Below are positions 1 to 7,000 of a stretch of DNA of 15,553 nucleotides, in pieces. This DNA comes from an uncultured Sanguibacteroides sp. (GTDB taxonomy: Bacteria; Bacteroidota; Bacteroidia; Bacteroidales; Marinifilaceae), in contig NZ_UQRQ01000039.1 in NCBI RefSeq assembly GCF_900543425.1, positions 1 through 15,553 of the forward strand, read 5' to 3'. Numbering within the stretch: position 1 is the first letter of the stretch; every line of letters begins with the position of its first letter. The translations under genes and the position numbers were made by a program. The notes below the pieces were generated by a model, which ran no database searches, was not told the origin of the DNA, and was given only the letters and a program-made list of their open reading frames with translations.

Positions 1-64
1 CTTCGGTACGCACAAGTACAAGGTTGGAAATAATACTATGAACTTTTCCTTGTGTTTTATCCAT
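1..64 (-). CDS. atpA: V-type ATPase subunit A, N-terminal fragment (runs off left edge)
   Basis: An ATG at 64-62 opens a frame with no stop to the window edge. It reads MDKTQGKVHSIISNLVLVRT and one further residue. A short lysine/glycine start followed by a hydrophobic beta-strand of the form GKVxxIISNLV fits the N-terminal barrel of the catalytic A subunit of V/A-type ATPases. Subunit A is also the gene that follows subunit E and DUF2764 in Bacteroidetes V-ATPase operons, so sequence and position agree. Only 21 codons are visible, so the Walker A motif and the rest of the protein cannot be checked. The ATG is preceded by an A-rich leader instead of a clear Shine-Dalgarno site. Confidence 0.7.
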   Translation of the reverse strand, partial: MDKTQGKVHSIISNLVLVRTE

Positions 65-85
65 TTTTTAATTTTTAATTTTTAA
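65..85 (-). repeat. Three tandem 7-base units directly upstream of the subunit A start codon
   Basis: On the mRNA strand the unit TTAAAAA occurs three times perfectly and ends next to the ATG at 64. It takes the place where a Shine-Dalgarno site would lie. Bacteroidetes often begin translation from A-rich leaders, so this may act as a translation enhancer. It could also be simple low-complexity sequence. Confidence 0.6.
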
Positions 86-103
86 TCTCTCCATCTTAAA
101 TTT

Positions 104-119
104 CCGGGGAAATCTCCCC
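104..119. other. Small intercistronic hairpin between DUF2764 and subunit A
   Basis: GGGGA at 106-110 pairs with TCCCC at 115-119 around a four-base loop, in the 70-base gap between the two V-ATPase genes. No run of T follows on the minus strand close enough to make a terminator. A role in mRNA processing or in setting subunit ratios is possible but unproven. Confidence 0.4.
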
Positions 120-134
120 TTGTAAAATTTAAAA

Positions 135-962
135 TCATTTGAATTCTTCCGTGAACTCAAAACTATGCCTGAACTTCTCTACCATCTCCATGAAGACCTT
201 ACGTCCGGATTCGGAACTCATCTTGCTCCATCTTTCAATAATCATCAATTGCAACATAAAGCTCAAAACCTTTTCCACAGAAAAGTATTCGAAAACAACG
301 GCTTCCTCTATAAAGTCCCAATGCAACAAATCCAACCCCCGCTCTCTTTCTACCAGATTGGGATTACCCATCAAGGATATCACCTTATCCACGTAAGGAT
401 AATCCATGGCCAAGCCAAAATCTTTCGAATTGGACGTACGCAACGCTTTGGCGAAAGCGTTATTCCCGATTACCTCTTTTTCCACCTCTTTTCCATATTT
501 CCGGCAATTCAATGCAGTAATCAGATTCTTAACATTCATCGAAAATTCCGCGTATTGCCTCACAAAAGAGTTTCCGGATTTCAATAAATAATCGTAATAC
601 ATCCAACTCAACACATTCTCCGGAGCAACATCGTATTTCAGATGTTCTCCTTTAAAATCAGCTATAAATTGATTCAAATAAGGAAGCAAAGAAGAGGTCG
701 GCTCGGTAATTTCGTCCTCTATCTGCTTTAAAGAGTATACCGTCGAAAGAGTAGGGTCAGGCTCCTGCTTCGTTAGCAAACGAAGAATCTGCGTGTGATC
801 TGCCGGAAGAAAGAATAGGTTCAAAAGCTCCATATCCTTTTTACTCAAATCGTTTTGAGCCAGCTCCCGCAAATTACTGACAGATATTGCCAATTTCCGA
901 TCATCCCAAGCGATCTCCGGCAAACCGGCAATCAAACAGTAGTAACCATTTTTCAATATCAT
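135..962 (-). CDS. DUF2764 family protein of the V-type ATPase operon
   Basis: This is a soluble protein of 275 residues with no signal peptide and no membrane segment. It starts MILKNGYYCLIAGLPEI, which matches the conserved N-terminus of DUF2764 proteins encoded inside Bacteroidetes V-ATPase operons. The frame extends nine bases further upstream to a TTG at 971, but I chose the ATG at 962 because the family begins with this short Met-hydrophobic stretch and a purine-rich GAGAGGG lies just before the ATG. The rest is rich in predicted helix, for example the region around residues 105-170. The gene sits between subunits E and A. These operons usually lack a recognisable subunit C, so DUF2764 may fill the central-stalk C/d role; that is inference. 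The family call is good, while the function is not established from sequence. Confidence 0.82.
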   Translation of the reverse strand: MILKNGYYCLIAGLPEIAWDDRKLAISVSNLRELAQNDLSKKDMELLNLFFLPADHTQILRLLTKQEPDPTLSTVYSLKQIEDEITEPTSSLLPYLNQFIADFKGEHLKYDVAPENVLSWMYYDYLLKSGNSFVRQYAEFSMNVKNLITALNCRKYGKEVEKEVIGNNAFAKALRTSNSKDFGLAMDYPYVDKVISLMGNPNLVERERGLDLLHWDFIEEAVVFEYFSVEKVLSFMLQLMIIERWSKMSSESGRKVFMEMVEKFRHSFEFTEEFK

Positions 963-969
963 CCCTCTC

Positions 970-1049
970 AATTTTAATTTTTAAATCTACGATTCTATGA
1001 TTCCGTGATTGAATCTCTGAATCACTCAATCTCATAATCACTGAATCTC
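970..1049. repeat. GATT-rich intercistronic repeat cluster between subunit E and DUF2764
   Basis: The plus strand shows repeated short units of the type GAATCTCTGAATCACT and ATTCTATGATTCCGTGATT. The cluster starts right at the stop codon of subunit E (TAA at 1052-1050) and fills the gap to DUF2764. It belongs to the same degenerate family seen at 2022-2503, 13563-13635 and 15469-15553. There is no open frame of note. Confidence 0.6.
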
Positions 1050-1658
1050 TTAGTCTTTAAAAAGAAGTTTTTTCGTGAAACTCCTCATGTATTGAGAGAA
1101 GAATGCCTCAAACAGTTCTTCCGAGAATGTAATCTGATATCCCCCGTCTTTCGGTTGAATAACAAATTCACCTTCTACATTTCCGGCTTTTACACTTAAA
1201 CCTTTATTCAAAAGCTCTTTGTATTTGGCAGCAACAAAAGATTCGAATTGAGTCTTCTCATCAGCCGGAAGGATCACTTCCAAATCCAGATTCCCGGACG
1301 AGATATCCCATTTTTTTACGATTGTCATCAACAACTCTTGGACAAATGTCTTCTCATCAAATCCGACTTTTGCCATCTCTCCGGCAACTTTTCCCGAAAT
1401 CAGTTCCGTGACAGACAATTTTAACGCGGCAATCGCTTGTCTTACACTTAAATTCATTTCGGATTCTGCCTTTTTTTTCAAATTACTGATATCCGTATTA
1501 GCTGTAGCATGCATCTCGTCTGCTTTAGCCTTGGCCTCTGCTATAATCGTCTCGGCCTCTTGTCTTGCTTTCGCGAGGATCTCATCCGCCTCCTGACGTG
1601 CCTTATCCACCCCCTCATCGTAAAGCTTCTTTGTCAAAACATCTAATTTATTCTCCAT
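1050..1658 (-). CDS. atpE: V-type ATPase subunit E (peripheral stalk)
   Basis: The protein has 202 residues, which is normal for the E subunit of V/A-type ATPases. Residues 1-80 form a charged, alanine-rich coiled coil with near-repeats KARQEADEILAKARQEAE and AEAKAKADEM. This is the long helix that pairs with a second stalk subunit. The C-terminal half, about 95-200, is the globular domain that docks on the catalytic head; EVILPADEKTQFESF and GGYQITFSEELFEAFFSQY lie here. The subunit would hold the stator against rotation in the cytoplasm. It is the first gene of the operon visible here, followed after 87 bases by DUF2764 and then subunit A. The ATG at 1658 is the only start that keeps the whole coiled coil. 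I did not find a convincing promoter in the spacer upstream. Confidence 0.88.
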   Translation of the reverse strand: MENKLDVLTKKLYDEGVDKARQEADEILAKARQEAETIIAEAKAKADEMHATANTDISNLKKKAESEMNLSVRQAIAALKLSVTELISGKVAGEMAKVGFDEKTFVQELLMTIVKKWDISSGNLDLEVILPADEKTQFESFVAAKYKELLNKGLSVKAGNVEGEFVIQPKDGGYQITFSEELFEAFFSQYMRSFTKKLLFKD

Positions 1659-2021
1659 ATATATTGTATTGAAATAGTATTTTTTTCCCCTCTATTTTTA
1701 AGCTTTCCTTTGCTGCTTAACTCTCTGAAAAAACGGCCTCAAGGTATTAAAAATTATCGGGAATAACAAATAAAAATTAACACTTCCGAGTCACCGATTT
1801 CATCTAACCTCTAAATAGGTTACGATAAGTAATTCAGATAATTATATTCTTCAAATATCATACCAAAAATCAAAGTATATGAAATAGATAACGTTTGTAG
1901 AGTCTATAAAGTTTATGAAATCTTTTTATTTTTCCATAGATTCCTCTCGTTTCAATAAACCTGAAAGATCGATTCTATAGCACCTTAATCCCGTCTCTGA
2001 GTATTACCGAATCTCTTAATT
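1659..2021. other. Gene-free AT-rich spacer upstream of the V-ATPase operon
   Basis: No coding frame is supported here. It must hold the promoter of the V-ATPase operon, unless transcription comes from further away, but I could not find a good TTTG / TAnnTTTG pair on the minus strand. The first 250 bases are plain AT-rich sequence without repeats. Repeat-type sequence begins close to 1975-2021 and leads into the direct repeat. Confidence 0.5.
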
Positions 2022-2088
2022 GTAAATTCATTTTTGATTTAAGATTTACGATTTATGATTAAAATTCTGATCTTACCCTCTTTAAATC
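2022..2088. repeat. 67-base direct repeat, left copy
   Basis: This matches 2387-2453 base for base at a constant offset of 365, with three mismatches by hand alignment (positions 2029, 2056 and 2063). The shared core contains GATTTAAGATTTACGATTTA and ATTCTGATCTTACCCTCTTT on the plus strand. The same core recurs in inverted orientation at the right edge of the window, so this is one member of a dispersed family. Confidence 0.85.
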
Positions 2089-2210
2089 TAAAATCGGCAA
2101 TCAAAAATCCGAAATCACCGAACCACCGAATCACCGAATCCTTTAATCCCAGAATCCCTTGATTCTTTAAATCGTAAATCCGAAATCGTAAATCTACAAT
2201 TGGAAGGGAT
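2089..2210. repeat. Degenerate GATT/AATC repeat tract
   Basis: On the plus strand the tract is a run of AATC-ending units such as CCGAAATCACCGAA, CACCGAATCACCGAATCC and ATCGTAAATCCGAAATC. It lies between the left direct repeat and the GC-rich island. A minus-strand open frame of 75 codons crosses it (2342-2115), but its product is an in-frame reading of repeats and I do not accept it as a gene. Confidence 0.65.
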
Positions 2211-2340
2211 AACTCCTCCGGGGCAGAGACGTTCTCGTCGGTCGTGTAAACGCTTTTCGTTCACTACCCTCCGGGACTCGCTACGCTCAAACAATCCGTC
2301 GGGTGGCCGTTTCGAAACTCGAACCCGACACTCGCCGTTC
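2211..2340. other. GC-rich non-coding island of unknown nature
   Basis: By hand count 76 of 130 bases are G or C (58%), in a spacer that is otherwise strongly AT-rich. It contains two CTCCGGG-type motifs (near 2217 and 2269), the motif GGACTCGCTACGCTC, and a symmetric imperfect palindrome at 2300-2327. The palindrome has a perfect 10-base centre, GTTTCGAAAC at 2309-2318, and 5-base outer arms CGGGT/ACCCG. Open frames exist on both strands (2200-2427 plus, 2342-2115 minus), but neither has a start context or a protein-like composition. It could be a structured RNA, a degraded mobile repeat or a protein-binding site. I do not recognise it. Confidence 0.55.
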
Positions 2341-2386
2341 ACTATTTATACCCCTTCGTTTTTCTCCCTTTTCCCTTTAATCAATA

Positions 2387-2453
2387 GTAAATTAATTTTT
2401 GATTTAAGATTTACGATTTACGATTAAGATTCTGATCTTACCCTCTTTAAATC
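2387..2453. repeat. 67-base direct repeat, right copy
   Basis: This is the partner of 2022-2088 with 64 of 67 bases identical. Together the two copies bracket the GATT tract and the GC-rich island, which gives a unit of 432 bases from 2022 to 2453. Confidence 0.85.
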
Positions 2454-2503
2454 GTCAATCTACAATCCGAAATCGTCAATCTTTTTAATCTCAGAATCTA
2501 CAA
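2454..2503. repeat. GATT/AATC repeat tract abutting the YeiH stop codon
   Basis: Units such as GTCAATC, CTACAATC and GAAATCGTCAATC continue from the right direct repeat up to the TAA of the transporter gene at 2506-2504. No hairpin with a T-run was found, so the terminator of that gene is not identified. Confidence 0.5.
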
Positions 2504-3541
2504 TTAAATAAGGTACGGGCTTAAATATTTTACCAATAAATAACCGCCTCCTAAAAGCCATACATAAAGTGTTAAAGCCAGAATAAAGGGTTTTGCTCCT
2601 GCTTTTTTAAATTTTTCTATGCTGGTTTCTGCTCCGAGAGCCGTCATGGCCATGGTTAATAAGAAGGTGTCGAAATCATTGATAAAGCCGATAACCGGTT
2701 GAGGTAAAATATTAAAGGAATTGAATCCGATCACGATCAAAAAACCGAAAGCGAACCAAGGTACGGTTATTTTTTGTCCTCCGGCTTGTTGCTTGTTTTT
2801 ATTTTTTCTGGCACGGGCAACTAAATAACTTACGATCAATAAAACGGGAACAAGCATGATGACCCGGATCATTTTGACAATAATAGAGACTGCTGCAATC
2901 TCTTCTCCCATAGCATTTCCGGCTCCTACCACGTGGGCTACTTCATGTAAAGTAGAACCGGTATAAATTCCCATTTGTTCGGGAGCCAGGTCTGCAATAC
3001 CGCTTTTATAAAGCATGGGATAGACAAACATGGAGATGGTTCCGAAGATAACGACTGTAGATATGGCTACGGCCGTTTTATAGGGTTTGGCCTTTATCGT
3101 TGATTCCGCTCCCAGAATGGCTGCGGCTCCGCATATCCCGCTTCCGATAGAGGTCAGTAGAGCTATGCCTTTATCCATTTTGAGTAGTTTGCCGATAAGT
3201 ACGCCTCCGTATATGGTAATCGTTACAATGATGGCATCGATCAAAATGGCCGGTAGTCCCACGGCTACAACATTTTGAAATGTTAACCTGAATCCGTATA
3301 AGATAATTCCCAAACGTAAAATCTTTTTAGAGCAGAATAAGATTCCCGGGACCCAAGTTGCCGGTAATCTGTTTCGTAAACTATTGGCATATAGCATACC
3401 TAAAATAATACCCACGATAAGGGGGCTAAAAGATAGTTTTTTTACGAAGGGAAATTCACTAATGTAAAATGCCGCACAAGAGAATAAGGCGATCAATAAA
3501 ACGCCATGGAGCATATTGCCTCTTTTTTCACTTAATTTCAT
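2504..3541 (-). CDS. YeiH/UPF0324 family inner-membrane transporter (putative sulfate/sulfite exporter)
   Basis: The protein has 345 residues with about ten hydrophobic segments and belongs to the YeiH/YadS family (Pfam PF03601, Cons_hypoth698). Family motifs are clear: GSGICGAAAI at 133-142, STLHEVAHVVGAG at 196-208, and ALGAETSIEKFKKAG near 321-335. Members are annotated as putative sulfate exporters, and in enterobacteria yeiH is linked to the LysR regulator YeiE and sulfite. The substrate in this organism is therefore inference. The ATG at 3541 gives the full length. A second ATG at 3514 (residue 10) has AGAGG a few bases upstream and could be the true start, which would remove nine polar residues. 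A LysR-type gene lies at 14428-15321 but is far away. The gene stands alone here, on the minus strand, divergent from the Sus operon. Confidence 0.85.
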   Translation of the reverse strand: MKLSEKRGNMLHGVLLIALFSCAAFYISEFPFVKKLSFSPLIVGIILGMLYANSLRNRLPATWVPGILFCSKKILRLGIILYGFRLTFQNVVAVGLPAILIDAIIVTITIYGGVLIGKLLKMDKGIALLTSIGSGICGAAAILGAESTIKAKPYKTAVAISTVVIFGTISMFVYPMLYKSGIADLAPEQMGIYTGSTLHEVAHVVGAGNAMGEEIAAVSIIVKMIRVIMLVPVLLIVSYLVARARKNKNKQQAGGQKITVPWFAFGFLIVIGFNSFNILPQPVIGFINDFDTFLLTMAMTALGAETSIEKFKKAGAKPFILALTLYVWLLGGGYLLVKYLSPYLI

Positions 3542-3732
3542 TGTATTGGAGTCATTAATATTGTTGGTTTAATATCTTTTAAAAGCCGATGCGAAGGAAC
3601 AAATTTTTTTTACGAAACATAAGATACAAATTGTTATCCTGTATAACTTTTATTTATGGAAGAACAGACAAAAACTGCTTTAGACTCCCTTTTCCCGTGT
3701 CCAAATGAATGTACGTTAAGGATTATTCTAAG

Positions 3733-3764
3733 TTTGTTGTCGAACGTGATATTTTATATTGTTG
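3733..3764 (+). promoter_or_regulatory. Candidate Bacteroidetes promoter for the SusC operon
   Basis: TTTG at 3733-3736 is followed after exactly 20 bases by TATTGTTG at 3757-3764. This fits the Bacteroidetes pattern TTTG-N19..21-TAnnTTTG with one mismatch. If used, transcription would begin near 3771 and give a leader of about 305 bases before SusC. The match is motif-based only. Confidence 0.4.
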
Positions 3765-3794
3765 ATTATTAGTGGTATATAAAAATATTTTGTA

Positions 3795-3830
3795 AAAAAT
3801 GGATTTCACGTTCCCCATAAAAATGGATTT
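3795..3830. repeat. Pair of 12-base direct repeats in the SusC leader
   Basis: AAAAATGGATTT occurs at 3795-3806 and again at 3819-3830, a spacing of 24 bases or about two helical turns. Similar bases follow each copy (CACGTT and TCGTGTT). Such spacing suits a dimeric regulator, but low-complexity AT-rich DNA can produce it by chance. Confidence 0.35.
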
Positions 3831-3998
3831 TCGTGTTATATAAATATAATCAATGATAGAATTCTTAAAAGGATCGTTTATTGACACACTAAAACAACAA
3901 ATATAGATTACGTGTGAATATATATTAATTCATTGATAATTAGAATAAGTCATATTTTTAAAGGGAGATAATTGGGTAATTGTATATCAAAAAAGCAT

Positions 3999-4038
3999 AA
4001 CATCAATAAACGATGGTTTGTTGCCATTATTTGATGTT
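3999..4038 (+). promoter_or_regulatory. Leader hairpin just upstream of SusC
   Basis: AACATCAA at 3999-4006 pairs with TTGATGTT at 4031-4038. The stem continues past a bulged T at 4030. An inner ATGG/CCAT stem (4013-4016 with 4024-4027) closes a seven-base loop. A T-rich stretch, TTTCTTTT, follows and overlaps the right arm (4037-4044). The fold ends 37 bases before the SusC ATG. It could be an attenuator, a target for an antisense RNA, or an mRNA stabiliser. Confidence 0.45.
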
Positions 4039-4075
4039 TCTTTTAAACAAGTTACATAACTAAAACAAACAATTT

Positions 4076-7000
4076 ATGAAGAAAATTCTAACATTGTGCC
4101 GGAGGTATCCCGGAAGATTAAAAAAAGGGGGAGTCGTTTTCGGTTGGACGTTACTATTCGTTTTGTCGGGTGTATTGAATGTCTGCGGGGCAGAGGGCCT
4201 CAAACTCGAGCAAGAGGTGAGATTGTCCATGAAAAATGTTTTTTTGAAGGATGTCATGTGGGCAATAGAGCATCAGACAAAATTCATTTTCATGTATAAC
4301 GAGGAGGATCTGGATAAGGTCGGTAAAGTGAATGTCGAGGTCCGGGCTTCCGATATCGAGGAGATTTTAAACGTTTGTCTAAAAGGCACGGGGTTGACTT
4401 ACGTGATTCAGGATGCCGTGATCGTGTTGAAACCCGTGATCGAAGACAAGAAGTCCAAGAAGGTCCGTATTACCGGAAAGGTGACGGACGAGAAGAAAGT
4501 ACCTTTGCCGGGAGTCACGGTATTGATAAAGGGGACGACCTTGGGAACGGCCACGGGTGTGGACGGAAAATACTCCTTGTCGTTACCGGACGTGAAGAAT
4601 ATCACGTTGGTGTTTTCTTTTTTAAGTATGAAGACCCAGGAGATCAAATACACGGGGCAGGACACGATTAACGTGGTTATGAAAGAGGATTTGCAAAAGT
4701 TGGAGGATGTGGTGGTAACCGGTTATTTGAAATTGAAGAAAGAGAGTTTTACCGGAAACGCAACGACCGTGACGAGAGATCAATTGCTGAAAACCAATAA
4801 CAAGAACGTCATTGCGGCACTTCAGGCGTTCGATCCCTCTTTCCGGATCAAGGAGAATAAACTGTTCGGATCCGACCCGAATGCCTTGCCCGAGTTCACG
4901 ATCAGGGGAGAGGGAAGTCTCGGAATGGAACGGGGATTGGACGTGGAGAAAAATCGTCGTACACAACGTACCGCATTGAAGGACAACCCGAATTTGCCCA
5001 TCTTTATCCTGGACGGGTTCGAGGTTGCCGTTCAGAAAATCTATGACATGGATATGAACCGGATCGAGAGCATGACCATTTTGAAGGATGCGGCAGCTAC
5101 TGCCATGTACGGTTCCCGGGCTGCTAACGGGGTCGTCGTGGTGACTACGGTACCTCCCCTGCCCGGAGAGTTACGGGTGTCCTACAATTTTACCGGCGGG
5201 GCGGAGTTTCCGGACCTTTCGGATTACAATTTATGCAATGCCGAGGAGAAGTTAGTGGTGGAAAAATTGTCCGGAAAATACATTCAGGAGGATGGAGACC
5301 CGGGGATGCAGTTGTTAAAGGATCTGGCTTATAACGATTTGGTAAACGAAGTCCGGCGCGGGGTAAAGACCGATTGGCTGGCTCAGCCCCTGCAAAACGT
5401 GTTTAACCATTCGCATAGCTTGAACGTTTCCGGGGGAGTGGAAAGTATCCGTTACGGTTTTGATCTGAATTACGGGACACACAACGGGGCGATGATCGGT
5501 TCTTACCGGGATAACGCCGGAGCGGGTTTAACCTTGGATTACCGGAATAAAGAGTGGTTGCAGATCATGAATTCCGTTTCATTTAACGTGACACGATCAC
5601 AGGACTCTCCTTACGGATCGTTCGATACTTATGCTAAATTGCAACCCTATTACGCTCCTTATTCAAACGACGGGGAGTTATTAGTCAGGCTAAAGAATGA
5701 TGAAGTTAACCCGCTTTACAAGGCCAAGCGATTGGGAAGTTATATGGGGAGGTCACGCCTGAACGATTTGACCAATAATTTCAGTATTAATCTTACGATT
5801 TTGCAGGGATTTATATTTAAGGGACAACTTTCGCTAACAAAGACCGATTCGGAAACGGAATCTTTCGAGGATCCGAAGGATCCCTCTTTCAGCACGGCTC
5901 CAACCCGGGAACGGGGAGTTTTGTCTATCTCCGACGATAAAAGTTTTAACTGGAATGTAAATGCCATGCTTTATTACAATCGTTCTATCGGGAAACATTT
6001 TATCAACGCAACGGCTGGTTTAAACGTGCGGGAGACTCACGGGAAAAGCATGTCTATCCGATATAAGGGATTTCAATTAAGTAATCTGCATTCTCCGACC
6101 TATGCGGCGATGCAGGACGGCAAGGCAAGTGTCTCTTCCGACAAAAGTCGTTTATTGGGGATTCTGGCTTCCGTCAATTATTCCTATAATAATATTTACC
6201 TGTTCGACGGTTCTTTCCGGTTGGACGGGTCGTCCAAGTTCGGTAAGGACAAGCGTTTTGCTCCTTTCTGGTCCGTCGGGGCGGGAATGAACGTGCATAA
6301 TACCAAGTGGCTGAAAGATCACTGGCTGATCAGTACTTTGCGGGTGCGGGGAACTTACGGGGTGACCGGTAACGTGAATTTCCCTCCTTATGCGGCCATC
6401 TCTACTTACAAGACTTCGGACAAATGGTATTATGCTACTCCTTCCAATACCCTGATTGCCTTAGGAAATCCGAGATTGACCTGGGAGAAGACCTATACCG
6501 TGGATTTCGGGGTGAATTTAGGGTTGTTTAACGAACGGTATTATCTTGAATTCAGTTATTATCGAAAAGATACTAAAAATCAATTGGAACGACTCTCGAT
6601 ACGTACCTCTTCCGGTTTCTCCGGCTTCTATACGAACGCCGGTTCTGTTCAGAACAAGGGATTCGAGATAAGAGTGAATGCCACGGTTTTACAAACCAGG
6701 GATTGGACGGTGGCTTTAACCGGAACCTTAGCATCCAACACGAATAGGATCACGAAATTGGGACAGGAAGCCGAGCGATACAACAAAAATATCCAGGATT
6801 TTCATAATAGTAAAAATCAGATGGGAGGAGAGGGAGATTATAAAGAGTTGCTTTATATCCCGTTAACCCAGTATTACGTGGGAGCTTCCACCACGGCTAT
6901 TTATGCCGTGCCTTCTTACGGTATCGACCCTTCCAACGGTCAAGAATTATTCCGGAAAAGAAACGGAAGAAGTACCTATGTTTGGGATGCGGTTGATCAG

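Larger units (their letters stand above)
3542..4075. other. AT-rich divergent spacer and leader upstream of the SusC operon
   Basis: These 534 bases hold no gene on either strand that I can support. They separate the YeiH-type transporter from SusC and must contain the promoters of both. Candidate signals are listed separately: a promoter at 3733-3764, a short direct repeat at 3795-3830 and a hairpin at 3999-4038. The region is where a sigma or anti-sigma gene would often sit beside an STN-type SusC, and none is present. Confidence 0.7.

Noticed and set aside
970..1049. CRISPR-like array in the GATT repeat tracts
   Set aside because: The units are short, degenerate and lack regular unique spacers, and no cas gene is present.
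2309..2327. tRNA-like T-arm in the GC-rich island (TTCGA-type loop sequence)
   Set aside because: The flanking bases do not form the required 5-base stem, and no acceptor, D or anticodon arms could be built around it.
2115..2342. 75-codon open frame on the minus strand across the repeats and GC-rich island
   Set aside because: Its product is an Arg/Ser-rich reading of repeat DNA, with no start signal, no domain and an equally long frame on the other strand.
2200..2427. 75-codon open frame on the plus strand across the same island
   Set aside because: It runs into the 67-base direct repeat, has biased composition and no ribosome-binding context.
2022..2453. Insertion sequence with direct repeats as target-site duplications
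   Set aside because: The repeats are far too long for a target duplication and no transposase or terminal inverted repeat is present.
3881..3909. TTGACA-N17-TAGATT resembling an E. coli-type promoter upstream of SusC
   Set aside because: Bacteroidetes housekeeping promoters do not use this pattern, and AT-rich spacers produce it often.
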